A stretch of 37,305 nucleotides of DNA from a candidate division KSB1 bacterium (GCA_034506315.1 JAPDPT010000027.1:1-37305), one strand, 5' to 3'; shown: positions 1-9,787, counted from the first letter of the stretch. Notes: generated by a model not told the origin, from the letters alone. Numbers and translations: made by a program.

Positions 1-2963
1 AGCTTGAAGTTGCCCACCTCCAGAGAGTACACGTAGGTGCCGCTCGCTACGGGTCGACCGGAGGCGTCCTTTCCGTCCCAGGTCACTCTGTGTTTGCCCT
101 TGGCCTGCAGCTGGTTATTGACGAGAACCCGGACGACCTGGCCAAGGGAGTTGTAAATCTTAACGGTCACCCGCTTGTCAAGGGGCAGCGTGTACTCGAT
201 GGTGGTAGACGCGTTGAACGGATTCGGGTAGTTCTGGGCAAGCTCGTAGTCCGCAGGCGTGATTACGCGCCACCGTTCCATCTCCACCCCGGTGGGGCCA
301 GCCTCAAGGACCCAGAGCCAAGTCTTGGACCAGTAGGACTGGATGGTGCTGATCACGAGCTCCTTCTTGCCGTCCCCGTCCAGGTCGTCGGCCATCTTCA
401 GGCCGAAAGAGCCGTGAATCAAGCTGATGTCGCCGTCGTTCCATTCCCTGAGCGCGGCTTCCCAGCTGGCCTGGTCAGGGTAATCCTGGCGCTTCGGTTT
501 CGGAACAAAGGAGTTGTCGTAGAAGCCCTCGGAGGTTACCCAGCTCGCGGGGTCCATAATGTCGCCGACGCCGTTGTACGCCAGCGCATTGACCTGCCCG
601 CGCGTGTAGTTACAGAAGAAGAGCTCGGCTTTTCCGTCGCCGTTGATGTCCCCGAGGACGTTGTTGAAGGTCGCTCCGCCGGCTGCCTCGCGAATCTTCG
701 CCACGTGGTGCGGGTTACGCGGATCGAGCGCTGCGAGTCCGCCCTCTGTGACGCGAGGCACGTTGACCAGAAACACCCAGCCCGGCGTGTCGTACATGGC
801 TCCCATCAACTCTTCCGCGCCGTCGCCATCGATATCGTAATGGCCTACGCTGACGTAGAACACACCGTCGGGCCCGGTGGTGTCCAGACGAACGGTGCGG
901 AAGGTGAAGGAATCCGGCTTGACGGCGTCAAACAGGACGATCTTGCAGAGGTCCCACGGGAGGAAGACAGGCTCGAGGACACCGTCGCCGTCGTAGTCCG
1001 CGGCGATGGCGCCCACAGGAGAGCCGCCGATGCCCATCTGGGCACGGTCCCAATAGCCCTCCATCTTCGTTACGGGGAAGCCACTGGCAAGCGTCCCGTC
1101 CACGCAGGAGACAATGGTGAAGAAATCAGCGTTTCTGCCTGTTCCGGACCCGTTGGAGGGGAGGAGGAGCTCCTGGTGCCCGTCGCCGTCCACGTCCGCA
1201 ATCCAGATGTGCTCTGTGGCGTTGGTATTGGTGATTTCCGGGCTGATTTGGTTGTCGGGCAGGATGAAGGTGGGGCCACCCTCCGGTGCACCGAAACCGT
1301 TGTCGTTACCATTCCACTCGAAGAAATAGAAGCCCACGCTATCGGCGTGTGGGCTGGTACCAACAGCCCCTCCCATGTGGAAGATGACTTCCTCGATGCC
1401 GTTGCCGTCGAAATCGCCCACGACCACATGGCGAGGCTGGCTGCCTGTGTAGACGGCTTTCGCGGTGCTGTCCACGAAGATCAGCTCCAGCGTGTTGTCG
1501 CCGACCACCTCATAGCCGACGATACGCCCGGAGTATTGCGTAGCGAAAATCTCTTTCTTCCCGTCGCGGTCCACGTCGGAGCCAGCCCAGAAGCCGCGCG
1601 GATTCCCCTTGATCGGGTCATTGGGATCTTCCTGCGGTGTGGGATCGTGCCATACGGCCTGGACACCGAAGTTCGGGAGCGGCTCATGCTCCACAATGAT
1701 GAGCCCTTCGGGGTCGGCGCTGCCGGCAAAGCCGATCGCAACCTCCCGGCGGCCGTCCATGTCGAAGTCTCCGGTGCAGACGTCCTGGAAGCGCTGGGCG
1801 ACCTGGAAGATCGCGTACACCCGCCAGTTCGCCGGGTCGGCAACGTCTCCGTTGTCGCCTCCTATGTACTCGATGTCGTAAAGGGTTCTATCGTCGCGGG
1901 AGGCGATGTAGATGTCGCGCCCGTCGTGGCCGGGACCTGTGAAGTCCTGGTCACCGATGTCGGCGCCGGCCAGGCGGGATCCTAAGGCGGCGATCGGGTG
2001 GACGTGCGAGGAGTCCATCTCCGCGATCTCGCCGGGGTTGGTGATGATGAAGACGAGCCCGGTGTCCGAATAGGTCGGGTACACCAGTTCAGCGAAGCCG
2101 TCGTTATTGAAGTCGTAGCTCAAGAGGCTTCGCAGCGAGACGCCGTCGGCATAGGGGGCGGTGAGCTTTCGGTAGAAGCGGACAGCATACGAATCCGGGG
2201 CCGTGTTCTCGAAGACGATGAGACCATTGTAGTCGTACTCGCCCACCGCAAAATCCCAGTAGCCATCGTTATCGAAGTCGCCGATGGCCAGCCCCCAGGG
2301 GCTGTAGCCAATGGTGCTGTCGCGCATCTCGACCTTGAAGTCCGGGAAGCTGATGTCGCCGGTGGTTTCCTCGAGGACCCAGATCTCATCTAGGCGGGTC
2401 TCCAGGACAATCAGCTCGTTCTTGCCGTCCTTGTCGAGGTCCCAGGTGGCCACGGGGGCATCGATGTCGGCTCCGACGCCGTTGTGCAGGTCAATCTCGC
2501 TGGTGGGGAAATCCGGGAGGGGGTACCCTTCAATCGTCGGGTCCACTTCGAAGAAGCGCAATCCATTCTGCCCGGCGACTGCGTTCAGGCAAACGATGAC
2601 CTCAATCAGCCCGTCGTTGTCGGCGTCGCCGTAGCCTGCGCCGTACTCGTAATTGCAGTCAGCAGCGCGGTAGTGCCAGACGACCTCGAGGCGATCATTA
2701 TCAGCCCGCTCGTAAATGTAGAAATCGGCCCCGCCGCTGCCGTCTTCGGCATCGCAGGCGACCAAGATCTCCGGCGCCCCGTTGTCGTTGAGGTCCGGCA
2801 AGTACACCAGGTCCCATACGGTCCGTACGGGGTCGGGCATCGCCGTCCCGAAGATCTTGACGAACTTGTTCTGGCCGTTCTCGGCTGCCCACGCCCAGCT
2901 GCCCCCCACGAGCGCCGTCATCACCAGCGCCAAAACTGCTGCCGTTCCGCGACGACTACTCAT
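1..2963 (-). CDS. secreted FG-GAP/VCBS-repeat protein with sorting tail (C-terminus cut by window edge)
   Basis: 987 codons are visible; the stop lies just outside the window. The start is the ATG at 2963, preceded by GAGGAGG. The N-terminus is a signal peptide (MSSRRG, then a hydrophobic stretch ending SWAWA-A). The body carries 13 DxDxDG-type calcium-binding loops of the FG-GAP/VCBS class, for example DLNDNG, DADNDG, DLDKDG, DFDNDG, DVDGDG, DIDGDG and DLDGDG, each followed by a short hydrophobic strand, as in integrin-like beta-propellers. The last ~85 residues contain QNYPNPFN, then KIYNSLGQ and WDGKDASGRPVASGTY, the FlgD-like/type IX secretion sorting domain; only about ten residues should be missing. 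Known for the family: export across the outer membrane and anchoring or release at the surface. Inference: a surface or extracellular calcium-binding protein. There is no catalytic domain, and its ligand is unknown. Confidence 0.9.
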   Translation of the reverse strand, partial: MSSRRGTAAVLALVMTALVGGSWAWAAENGQNKFVKIFGTAMPDPVRTVWDLVYLPDLNDNGAPEILVACDAEDGSGGADFYIYERADNDRLEVVWHYRAADCNYEYGAGYGDADNDGLIEVIVCLNAVAGQNGLRFFEVDPTIEGYPLPDFPTSEIDLHNGVGADIDAPVATWDLDKDGKNELIVLETRLDEIWVLEETTGDISFPDFKVEMRDSTIGYSPWGLAIGDFDNDGYWDFAVGEYDYNGLIVFENTAPDSYAVRFYRKLTAPYADGVSLRSLLSYDFNNDGFAELVYPTYSDTGLVFIITNPGEIAEMDSSHVHPIAALGSRLAGADIGDQDFTGPGHDGRDIYIASRDDRTLYDIEYIGGDNGDVADPANWRVYAIFQVAQRFQDVCTGDFDMDGRREVAIGFAGSADPEGLIIVEHEPLPNFGVQAVWHDPTPQEDPNDPIKGNPRGFWAGSDVDRDGKKEIFATQYSGRIVGYEVVGDNTLELIFVDSTAKAVYTGSQPRHVVVGDFDGNGIEEVIFHMGGAVGTSPHADSVGFYFFEWNGNDNGFGAPEGGPTFILPDNQISPEITNTNATEHIWIADVDGDGHQELLLPSNGSGTGRNADFFTIVSCVDGTLASGFPVTKMEGYWDRAQMGIGGSPVGAIAADYDGDGVLEPVFLPWDLCKIVLFDAVKPDSFTFRTVRLDTTGPDGVFYVSVGHYDIDGDGAEELMGAMYDTPGWVFLVNVPRVTEGGLAALDPRNPHHVAKIREAAGGATFNNVLGDINGDGKAELFFCNYTRGQVNALAYNGVGDIMDPASWVTSEGFYDNSFVPKPKRQDYPDQASWEAALREWNDGDISLIHGSFGLKMADDLDGDGKKELVISTIQSYWSKTWLWVLEAGPTGVEMERWRVITPADYELAQNYPNPFNASTTIEYTLPLDKRVTVKIYNSLGQVVRVLVNNQLQAKGKHRVTWDGKDASGRPVASGTYVYSLEVGNFK

Positions 2964-3105
2964 GGCTGCCTCCTCTGCGTTTCGACCTCCCGATTCTTCA
3001 CAATCAAGTGCGTTTCTTTCCCGCTATCACCTCCTCTCATCGTGGATTGGGACGCCTGTTGAACTTACTCCCCCTCGTCAGACGGACGCGTTTTACGGGC
3101 GCGCA

Positions 3106-3134
3106 ATCTTACACAAGTTTGTATTGTTTGTCAA
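3106..3134 (-). promoter_or_regulatory. sigma-70-type promoter of the FG-GAP protein gene
   Basis: On the minus strand TTGACA (3134-3129), a 17-bp spacer and TAAGAT (3111-3106). The -35 is perfect and the -10 has five of six consensus bases. It lies about 140 bp upstream of the start codon, leaving a leader of about 130 nt in which I see no clear structure. Confidence 0.85.
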
Positions 3135-3409
3135 GGCCAAATCCGCTTGGGCTTGATCGTCTCCGCTCGGATGAGAGACGGTGCGGCAGGAGGACATGAC
3201 CCGCGGGACGGATGTACGCTCCCGCGCCGGCTCAAGGGGTCCCTCGCGACGAGTGGTCCATTTGAATTGAGCGAAGAAGCGGACAGCCCCTCACCGATCG
3301 GCCCGCTTCGCCGACCAGGGGAGTCGCGGTAACCTCTCCTCGCTCCCCGGATCTCGTCCAGGTGGTGCGGGACGAGTCCCCGCCGCCTCGCTGCGACACA
3401 GGATCCAAT
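3135..3409. other. intergenic region without a recognisable gene
   Basis: This 275-bp stretch lies between the mutY stop and the promoter of the FG-GAP gene. Open frames crossing it have no convincing ribosome-binding site or family resemblance. There is a loose inverted repeat (GAAGCGG/CCGCTTC near 3280-3315) without a T-tract, so I do not call a terminator for mutY. Confidence 0.5.
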
Positions 3410-4504
3410 CTATCGGGTGTCCAGATCGAAGGCTCTCGCCAAGAGGTGGCTCGCTATTCTCCGGGTGGTAGCGGACATCGGGTAGTTGGGAAGATCCTGT
3501 GGCCGTACCCAGGCTACGCGCTGATACCGACGCGGGCTTGCGTTGCCCGACGTGTACAGGCAATGGTAGACGTAGAGGCGTACTTGCAGATGGCTGTAAC
3601 GGGCGGTCAAAAACAGAAGGGGTCCGCGGATCACTACCTCCAACCCTACCGCGGCTTGGATCTCCCGGAGGAGAGATTCCTCGAAGCTTTGGTTGCCTCG
3701 TCGAGGGCCACCTGGGAATTCCCACAGGCCGCCCAAGAGGCTGCGTTCGTCCCGCTGGACGATTAGTAGCTCTTGTTCCTTCCAGATGACGCCAGCTACC
3801 TGATCTTCGACGGGAACGGCCGGACGTTCCTTCCGCGCCGGAAATGCCTCCGCTCTCCCGCTCTTGTGCCCTTGGCACCAGGAGATCAGCGGGCACGCCT
3901 CGCACCGAGGGTTTCGCGAAAGGCAGATCGTCGCCCCCAGTTCCATCAGCGCCTGATTGAAGTCCCCCGGTTCCTCATCGCCCATCAGGTGCCGAGCCAG
4001 ATTCTGCAATCGGCGGCGAGCGCGCGTGGAAGAGGGACGTGCCCGGATCCGGAATAGCCGGCAAAGGACGCGGACACAGTTTCCGTCCAGCACCGGCGTC
4101 GCCCTACCAAAGGCGATACTGGCGACGGCCGCAGCCGTATAGCTTCCCACTCCCGGTAGCCTTGCGAGGGACTCGGGCTCGCCGGGTATTTCCCCGCTGT
4201 AGTCCTGCACGATGACTCTTGCTGCCTCATGCAGGTAGCGGGCCCGACGGTAGTAGCCCAATCCCGCCCACACTTGGAGGACCTCATCGAGGCTGGCCGA
4301 GGCCAGATCCTGGACGGTGGGAAAGCGGGCGACGAAGCGCTCGAAGTAGGGCAGAACCGTCGCCACCCGCGTCTGCTGCAGCATGAATTCGGACACGAGG
4401 ATACGGTACGGATCTCGTCCCGCTCGCCAGGGCAAGTCCCGCCGATGCTGGCGGTACCACCGGACGAGCTCCTTCCCCATCAGCGCAAGCGAGCGGGGTC
4501 TCAC
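3410..4504 (-). CDS. mutY: A/G-specific adenine DNA glycosylase MutY
   Basis: 364 aa, the usual MutY length. It removes adenine mispaired with 8-oxoguanine in base-excision repair. Residues seen: the catalytic Glu39 in SEFMLQQT; the helix-hairpin-helix LPGVGSYTA (116-124) followed by the catalytic Asp140 in VLDGN; and the [4Fe-4S] cysteines C194-x6-C201-x2-C204-x5-C210. The C-terminal ~130 residues form the NUDIX-like 8-oxoG recognition domain (GGLWEFPGG). The GTG start overlaps the stop of the upstream zinc-ribbon gene as GTGA, and GAGGAG lies 8 nt before it. An internal ATG at 4480 is the alternative start. It is the last gene of a four-gene minus-strand operon. Confidence 0.97.
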   Translation of the reverse strand: MRPRSLALMGKELVRWYRQHRRDLPWRAGRDPYRILVSEFMLQQTRVATVLPYFERFVARFPTVQDLASASLDEVLQVWAGLGYYRRARYLHEAARVIVQDYSGEIPGEPESLARLPGVGSYTAAAVASIAFGRATPVLDGNCVRVLCRLFRIRARPSSTRARRRLQNLARHLMGDEEPGDFNQALMELGATICLSRNPRCEACPLISWCQGHKSGRAEAFPARKERPAVPVEDQVAGVIWKEQELLIVQRDERSLLGGLWEFPGGPRRGNQSFEESLLREIQAAVGLEVVIRGPLLFLTARYSHLQVRLYVYHCLYTSGNASPRRYQRVAWVRPQDLPNYPMSATTRRIASHLLARAFDLDTR

Positions 4505-4701
4505 GAAGTGGGCTCCTCGGGGCTAGCCTGCGGCGACCGAAACTCCCAGCCTGTGGTAAACCGTGCGCCGCAATGAGGGCAGTGAAGTACCACCACGATC
4601 CGGTCGCCCTCGCGCTTCAGCCCAACGTGGAACCCGATGCTGTACCCGCACTCGCTACACGAGGTCCATTCTGAACCTGGGTTGAGGTAGGTCGCCTTCA
4701 T
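4501..4701 (-). CDS. 66-aa zinc-ribbon protein
   Basis: A small protein with two CxxC knuckles, C15-SE-C18 and C41-PH-C44, separated by a basic beta-strand segment, which is a typical single zinc ribbon. I do not recognise a named family. The ATG at 4701 overlaps the stop of the hydrolase gene (ATGA), and its own stop overlaps the mutY GTG (GTGA), so it is translationally coupled on both sides. That tight coupling argues that it is a real gene. Function is unknown; nucleic-acid or protein binding is possible from the fold alone. Confidence 0.75.
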   Translation of the reverse strand: MKATYLNPGSEWTSCSECGYSIGFHVGLKREGDRIVVVLHCPHCGARFTTGWEFRSPQASPEEPTS

Positions 4702-5564
4702 CCGTGCATATTCCCCACGGTTGCTCGATTGGACTGTCCGACTTTCTCCATCCACGGCAAGAGGATCTCCGCCAGCTTGTCGAGGGCTGACCCGTGGAAA
4801 AGGTCGTGACCCTCGCCTTCGAGCACGACAAAATCTTTGGGTTTTCCTCCCCAGGCCTCGTACACCTGGCGGGCCCCAGCCATTGGCACCAGAGAGTCCT
4901 GGGAGCCCTGAACAAACAGGGCAGGAACTCGTTGACGCTCGGCGACCGCCCGCGCCGAGGTCATTGCCTCGGACATTTCGAAGAACAGCTGCACACTGAT
5001 CCGATCGTGCACAAGGGGATCGCTCAGGTAATCGTGGACCACAGAGCTCTCAGGTGACAGAGAATCGATCGGCAATCCGTGCCGCATCGTGACGGCGGGG
5101 GCGACCCGCCGGAGGATCTTGCCCAGCAGGAGTTTCAGCCGGGGGATGTTTTCCGGAAGGGAGAAGGCGCCGGAGCAGAAGACGGCGCCGGCAAAAGACG
5201 CAGGCAAGCGCGCCAGGAAATGCAGCGCGATCAGGGCGCCCAGGCTTTGCCCGACGAGAACCGTTGGCCCCGGGCCTGCGGGCCCGAATCGCAGCCAGAA
5301 CGTCTCCAGGTCGTCGAGAAAACGGTCGAAGCAGTCCACGTGCCCCCGCTTGCCCGCCGACCGCCCATGGCCGCGGTTGTCCATGGCGTACACGGCATAC
5401 CCGTCCTGGCAGGCTCTCCGAGCAAACTCCTCGTAACGACCGCCGTGCTCGCCGAGCCCGTGGACGAGGAGGATGGCCCCCTCCGCAGGCCGGTCGGGTT
5501 GCCACAAGCGGAAGAACATGTCCTGGCCGTCTCGGCTCCGGAAGTAACCTGCTTGAAATTTCAT
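4698..5564 (-). CDS. alpha/beta hydrolase, monoacylglycerol lipase-like (serine aminopeptidase S33 family)
   Basis: 288 aa with the complete serine hydrolase layout: oxyanion-side HGLGEH, the DNRGHGRS segment, nucleophile elbow GQSLG, acid in SQDSLVP, and the catalytic His in GEGHDLFHG. The order and the HGxGEH motif are those of the Hydrolase_4 / monoglyceride lipase family, which cleaves monoacylglycerols or lysophospholipids. The substrate here is not determined. The ATG at 5564 was chosen because GGCGGAGGATAGG precedes it; an in-frame extension to 5654 would overlap the intergenic spacer without support. No signal peptide, so it is cytoplasmic or peripheral. It lies 73 bp downstream of the thioesterase and overlaps the zinc-ribbon gene by 4 bp. 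Confidence 0.85.
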   Translation of the reverse strand: MKFQAGYFRSRDGQDMFFRLWQPDRPAEGAILLVHGLGEHGGRYEEFARRACQDGYAVYAMDNRGHGRSAGKRGHVDCFDRFLDDLETFWLRFGPAGPGPTVLVGQSLGALIALHFLARLPASFAGAVFCSGAFSLPENIPRLKLLLGKILRRVAPAVTMRHGLPIDSLSPESSVVHDYLSDPLVHDRISVQLFFEMSEAMTSARAVAERQRVPALFVQGSQDSLVPMAGARQVYEAWGGKPKDFVVLEGEGHDLFHGSALDKLAEILLPWMEKVGQSNRATVGNMHG

Positions 5565-5637
5565 CCTATCCTCCGCCTTTGCCGTTGCGGGAGCGCGCTC
5601 CCGGCAATCGAGTTCGACCGCTACGCCTCCGGTGCGT

Positions 5638-6138
5638 TTAACCCGATTCTCCACGCTCTAACGGCTCGATGTGGAAGCGGGAGAGGTCCCAGCTCTGCGC
5701 GGTCTCGTCATCAGGGAAGAAGACGCCCGTCGGCTGACCCTCTTTCTGGATCGCTACGTATTGGCCCTCCGCGGATGCGTACAGCTGCCCGTCCGCGTCG
5801 GACAGGGATGCGATCGTCAGGCAGAGGCGCTGGCGACGCTCTTTCAGCTGTGCGGACACTTTGACTGTGGACCCAATGGGTACAGGCCGGTGATAGCGGA
5901 CCGACAGGCCAGCCGTGGCCACGATGCGCTGCAGACCTACGGCCGCCGCCCAGAACATCGCCTCGTCCATCAGGCTGGCGATAATCCCCCCGTGAAGCCA
6001 GGCCTGAAACCCGCAGTACTGGGGGAACGCGGTGAAGCGGATGACTACCGCATTGTTCTCCAGTTCTGGCTCCGCGTGCAGACCATTGGGGTTGTCCATA
6101 CCGCAGACGAAGCAGTTCCGGTAACGCGGGAGTTTCAT
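5638..6138 (-). CDS. hotdog-fold acyl-CoA thioesterase (PaaI/4HBT type)
   Basis: 166 aa, cytoplasmic. The central helix motif HGGIIASLMDEAMFWAA is the 4HBT signature with its catalytic Asp/Glu region. It is followed by SVRYHRPVPIGSTV, the standard substrate-channel strand. The N-terminus has CFVCGMDNPNGL, a short CxxC knuckle found in many PaaI-like proteins. The family hydrolyses acyl-CoA or aryl-CoA thioesters. Together with the hydrolase downstream this suggests minor lipid or acyl turnover, but the substrate cannot be read. ATG start with GAGGTG 6 nt upstream. First gene of the operon, behind the promoter at 6202-6230. Confidence 0.88.
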   Translation of the reverse strand: MKLPRYRNCFVCGMDNPNGLHAEPELENNAVVIRFTAFPQYCGFQAWLHGGIIASLMDEAMFWAAAVGLQRIVATAGLSVRYHRPVPIGSTVKVSAQLKERRQRLCLTIASLSDADGQLYASAEGQYVAIQKEGQPTGVFFPDDETAQSWDLSRFHIEPLERGESG

Positions 6139-6201
6139 GGGTTCACCTCGGGTCCGTGGAAAGAACTCTCAGATCGGAGTGCAAGTGCCCGACCGAGCCA
6201 A

Positions 6202-6230
6202 AATTTACCCAGGCCATGCTCTACAATCAA
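6202..6230 (-). promoter_or_regulatory. promoter of the thioesterase-hydrolase-zinc ribbon-mutY operon
   Basis: On the minus strand TTGATT (6230-6225), a 17-bp spacer and TAAATT (6207-6202), about 65 bp upstream of the thioesterase ATG. Divergent from the uvrA promoter about 80 bp away. Confidence 0.7.
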
Positions 6231-6308
6231 GCCGTTTGCCAGCTACAGGGCCAAGAGGGGGTATAGAGGTCGGACCAGGGCGGAGTTCGGGAGGGACGGG
6301 GAAAGAGA

Positions 6309-6337
6309 TTGATTTTCGGAGAGCTGGGGGGTATATT
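6309..6337 (+). promoter_or_regulatory. uvrA promoter
   Basis: TTGATT (6309-6314), a 17-bp spacer and TATATT (6332-6337). A long open frame could be opened at this TTG, but it is the -35 element, so the uvrA start must lie downstream. I see no LexA-like operator here. Confidence 0.7.
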
Positions 6338-6386
6338 ACAAGGTTCGAGACTCTGCCATCGGGACACCGGGAGGGAGATTCGCACG

Positions 6387-9146
6387 TTGGGCGAGCGGTA
6401 CATTGAAATCTACGGGGCGAGGACCCACAACCTCAAGAACATTGATCTGCGGCTGCCCCGCAACCGGCTCATTGTGATCACCGGGGTATCCGGCTCAGGT
6501 AAGTCCAGCCTGGCTTTCGATACCCTCTACGCCGAGGGCCAGCGGCGCTATGTGGAGAGCCTCTCGTCCTACGCCCGGCAGTTCCTGGAGCGGATGGATC
6601 GTCCGGACGTGGACGAGATCCGCGGCATCTCGCCTGCTGTAGCAATTGAGCAGAAGAATCCCACGCGCAGCTCCCGGTCGACTGTCGGCACGGCCACCGA
6701 AGTCCACGATTACCTCCGCCTCCTTTTTGCCCGCATCGGCCGGACTTACTGTCCTGAATGCGGGATTGAGGTGCGCAAGGAGCAGGTCAGGGATGTTCTT
6801 GAGGCCCTGAAAGAGCTGCCCGAGGGCAGCAAGGTCTTAATCACCTTCCCGATGGAGGTTGACGGGAACGCCGAGGAAGCGTTGGTGTCGCTGCGGCAGA
6901 GGGGGTTTGTGCGGCTCCTGCGCTCCGACAACTCGGTGATCAGCCTGGACCAGGCTCGACCCGAAGACCTGGCGAGGGCAGAGGTGGTGGTAGACCGCCT
7001 CGTCGTGCGCCGGGGCGATGAAGCCCGCTGGGCCGACTCCGTGAGCCTCGCCTTCCGGGAAGGGAGCGGGGTCGCCACCCTTGTGGTGCCGGGGGAAGGG
7101 CGCCTGCGCTTCACCCAGCGCTTTGAGTGCTCTCGCTGCGGACGGAGCTTTCTCGAGCCCGAACCGCGGCTCTTTTCATTCAACAATCCCTTTGGGGCCT
7201 GCCCCACGTGCAAGGGATTCGGCGACCTCATCGAGGTGGATCTGGATCTGGTCGTCCCGGACAAGACACGCAGCATCCGCCAGGGAGCCATCGAGCCGTG
7301 GAACACACCTCTGTACTCCTACTTCTGGCGCGAACTGCTGCGGCACGGACCGCGCCGAGGGATCGACCTGGACAAGCCCTTCGCCGAGCTTTCGGAGCCT
7401 GAGCTCTCCTACGTGCTGCACGGCGATGGCGACTTCCCGGGCGTCTACGGATTCTTCGAGTGGCTCGAGACCAAGCGGTACAAGGTGGGGGTACGGGTGT
7501 TCCTGAGCCGTTACCGGGGCTACGTGCGGTGTCACGCCTGCAAGGGCACGCGGCTCCGTCCGGAAGCCCTTTACGTGAAGCTGAACGGGGCCACCATCGC
7601 CGATGTCTCTGCCATGACCATCTCGGAGGCGAGACGATTCTTTGACGAGCTGCAACTTTCCGAGTTTGAGGAACAAGTGGCAGGGACGATCCTGCGTGAG
7701 CTGCGCAATCGGCTCAGCTACCTGGAAGACGTCGGGCTCGGCTACCTGACCCTCGACCGTCGCACGGCCACCCTGTCGGGCGGCGAGTTCCAGAGGATTA
7801 ACCTGGCCACCGCCCTCGGCTCCCAACTGGTGGGATCGTTGTACGTGCTCGATGAGCCTTCGATAGGGCTGCACCCGCGCGACACCCATCGCCTGGTGAA
7901 CATTCTGCTTAAGCTGAGGGACATCGGCAATACGGTGCTGGTGGTCGAGCACGATCGCGATACCATGGAGATGGCCGACTACATCGTGGATCTCGGCCCG
8001 GGCGCAGGGGAGGCCGGGGGCCGCGTGGTTTTCCAGGGTACCTACGAGGACCTCCGTAGGGATGGCCGCTCCCTGACGGGCTCCTACTTACGCGGCAACC
8101 GACAGATTCCGCTCCCGGATGTACGGAGGTCACCGGCGGACAAATGGCTTGTGCTGCGAGGGGCGGCCGAGCACAACCTGAAGAACATCGATGTGGAGAT
8201 CCCGCTCGGTCTGTTCGTGGTCGTCACGGGGGTATCGGGATCGGGCAAGAGCTCGCTGGTTCACGATGTGCTGTACACCGCCCTCAAGCGGAAGCTCGGC
8301 AGCTGGAAGGGGCGTGTGGGAAAGCACCGGGAGCTTCTGGGTGCCGAGCATCTGGACGACGTGGTGCTGGTGGATCAGTCGCCGATTGGCAAGACCCCGC
8401 GTTCTAACCCCGCCACCTACGTGAAGGCTTTTGACGGCATTCGCCAGCTCTTCGCGCAGACGCGCGCCGCCAGGGTGAGGGGTTTCGGCCCGGGCCACTT
8501 TTCCTTTAACATTCCCGGCGGACGCTGCGAGACCTGCGAAGGAGCAGGCGTAGTCAAGGTGGAGATGCAATTCCTTGCCGATCTCTACCTGCAGTGCGAG
8601 ACGTGCGGCGGCAAACGCTATCGGAGCGAAGTCCTCGAGATCCGCTACCACGGTCGGAACATCTACGAGGTGCTGAACATGACCGTGGACGAAGCCCTGG
8701 CGTTTTTCCAAGGTCACCCGGCCATCACGCAGCGGCTGCAGCTCCTCCAGGATGTCGGGCTCGGCTATCTTCGCCTGGGCCAGCCGGCCACCACCCTGAG
8801 CGGCGGAGAGGCCCAGCGGGTGAAGCTCGCCGCCCATCTGGCCACCCGCCCAGGAGAACACATCCTGTACATCTTCGACGAGCCGACCACCGGGCTTCAT
8901 TTCGAGGACATCCGGAAGCTTCTTTCGTGCTTCGACCGGCTGATCCAGGCCGGAAACAGCGTGCTGGTGATCGAGCACAACCTGGACGTGATCAAGTGTG
9001 CGGATTGGGTGATTGACCTCGGGCCGGAAGGAGGCGACGCGGGCGGCTACGTGGTGGCCTGCGGGCCGCCGGAACAAATCGCCGGCACAAGCGCTTCGTA
9101 CACCGGCCAGTATCTCCGGAGGATCCTGTCATCCCGAGCGGCGTGA
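6387..9146 (+). CDS. uvrA: excinuclease ABC subunit A (UvrA)
   Basis: 919 aa, normal for UvrA. It is the damage-scanning ATPase of nucleotide excision repair, which loads UvrB. Two ABC modules are visible: first Walker [10 protein letters not shown] near residue 33 and signature LSGGEFQRI; second Walker [10 protein letters not shown] and signature LSGGEAQRV with Walker [11 protein letters not shown]. Zinc modules are CSRC...CPTC in the first half and CETC...CETC in the second. The TTG at 6387 is chosen as start because GGGAGGGAG lies just upstream and the protein then begins at the conserved [15 protein letters not shown]; the earlier in-frame TTG at 6309 lies in the promoter. The stop overlaps the next gene as GTGA. 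The partner uvrB and uvrC genes are not in the window. Confidence 0.97.
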   Translation: MGERYIEIYGARTHNLKNIDLRLPRNRLIVITGVSGSGKSSLAFDTLYAEGQRRYVESLSSYARQFLERMDRPDVDEIRGISPAVAIEQKNPTRSSRSTVGTATEVHDYLRLLFARIGRTYCPECGIEVRKEQVRDVLEALKELPEGSKVLITFPMEVDGNAEEALVSLRQRGFVRLLRSDNSVISLDQARPEDLARAEVVVDRLVVRRGDEARWADSVSLAFREGSGVATLVVPGEGRLRFTQRFECSRCGRSFLEPEPRLFSFNNPFGACPTCKGFGDLIEVDLDLVVPDKTRSIRQGAIEPWNTPLYSYFWRELLRHGPRRGIDLDKPFAELSEPELSYVLHGDGDFPGVYGFFEWLETKRYKVGVRVFLSRYRGYVRCHACKGTRLRPEALYVKLNGATIADVSAMTISEARRFFDELQLSEFEEQVAGTILRELRNRLSYLEDVGLGYLTLDRRTATLSGGEFQRINLATALGSQLVGSLYVLDEPSIGLHPRDTHRLVNILLKLRDIGNTVLVVEHDRDTMEMADYIVDLGPGAGEAGGRVVFQGTYEDLRRDGRSLTGSYLRGNRQIPLPDVRRSPADKWLVLRGAAEHNLKNIDVEIPLGLFVVVTGVSGSGKSSLVHDVLYTALKRKLGSWKGRVGKHRELLGAEHLDDVVLVDQSPIGKTPRSNPATYVKAFDGIRQLFAQTRAARVRGFGPGHFSFNIPGGRCETCEGAGVVKVEMQFLADLYLQCETCGGKRYRSEVLEIRYHGRNIYEVLNMTVDEALAFFQGHPAITQRLQLLQDVGLGYLRLGQPATTLSGGEAQRVKLAAHLATRPGEHILYIFDEPTTGLHFEDIRKLLSCFDRLIQAGNSVLVIEHNLDVIKCADWVIDLGPEGGDAGGYVVACGPPEQIAGTSASYTGQYLRRILSSRAA

Positions 9147-9709
9147 AAAACTTGCTCCTGACCGGTCGCCCAGGGGTGGGTAAGACCACGCTCATCCAGA
9201 GATTCCTGGAAGTGTCCGGCGTTCCGGCCGAGGGTTTCTTCACCGCGGAGATCCGAGAAGGCGGGCAAAGGACCGGGTTTGCCATTCGCTCCCTAAGGGG
9301 CGAGGAGGGGATTCTGGCCAGCGTGGCTTTGGGTGGACCGGCGCGCGTGGGCAAATACGGCGTGGACGTGGCGGAGGTGGAACGAGTGGGGGTGGCGGCC
9401 ATCCGGCGCGGTCTGGAATCGGGCGCGCTGATCGTGATCGACGAGATCGGCAAGATGGAGCTCTACTCCCCGACGTTTCAGGAAGCGGTCTGGCAGGCTC
9501 TGGAGAGCGCCTGTCCGGTCCTGGGGACGATCACTCAGAGCGATCACCCCTTCGCGCGGCGGGTCAGGGCGCGAGACGATGTGCAGGTGGTGACGGTTAC
9601 GCCTGCCAACCGGGAACGCTTGCTGGCCGAAGTCCTCCTGCCCTGGCACGACCGCTACGCCCGCCTGGGCAGTGGCGAGCGGCAGGCGGAAGGATCGGGA
9701 TCAAGTTAG
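9143..9709 (+). CDS. THEP1-family nucleoside-triphosphatase
   Basis: 188 aa P-loop NTPase. Walker A is GRPGVGKTT (8-16), the second conserved block is GFFTAEIR, and Walker B with the family signature is VIDEIGKMEL. This pattern is specific to the THEP1/NTPR family (thermophilic archaeal and bacterial homologues of human cancer-related NTPase), which hydrolyses NTPs in vitro; the physiological role is not settled. The GTG start overlaps the uvrA TGA (GTGA), so translation is coupled to uvrA. Whether that means a role in repair or nucleotide clean-up is inference only. Confidence 0.9.
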   Translation: MKNLLLTGRPGVGKTTLIQRFLEVSGVPAEGFFTAEIREGGQRTGFAIRSLRGEEGILASVALGGPARVGKYGVDVAEVERVGVAAIRRGLESGALIVIDEIGKMELYSPTFQEAVWQALESACPVLGTITQSDHPFARRVRARDDVQVVTVTPANRERLLAEVLLPWHDRYARLGSGERQAEGSGSS

Positions 9710-9787
9710 CAGGCAGAAGGCCGGAGAGAGGGGGAGGAGGGCGGAGGGTTCTTCTTTCCAGAGACGTTTCGCGGAGGAGGTGCTGCG

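Noticed and set aside
90..1985. 631-codon open frame on the plus strand
   Set aside because: It runs antisense through the FG-GAP repeat gene; the minus-strand frame has a signal peptide, SD, promoter and 13 recognisable repeats. The plus frame is a by-product of GC-rich codon use.
6309..6386. Upstream extension of uvrA to the TTG at 6309
   Set aside because: The TTG is part of the -35 box, and the extra 26 residues do not resemble UvrA.
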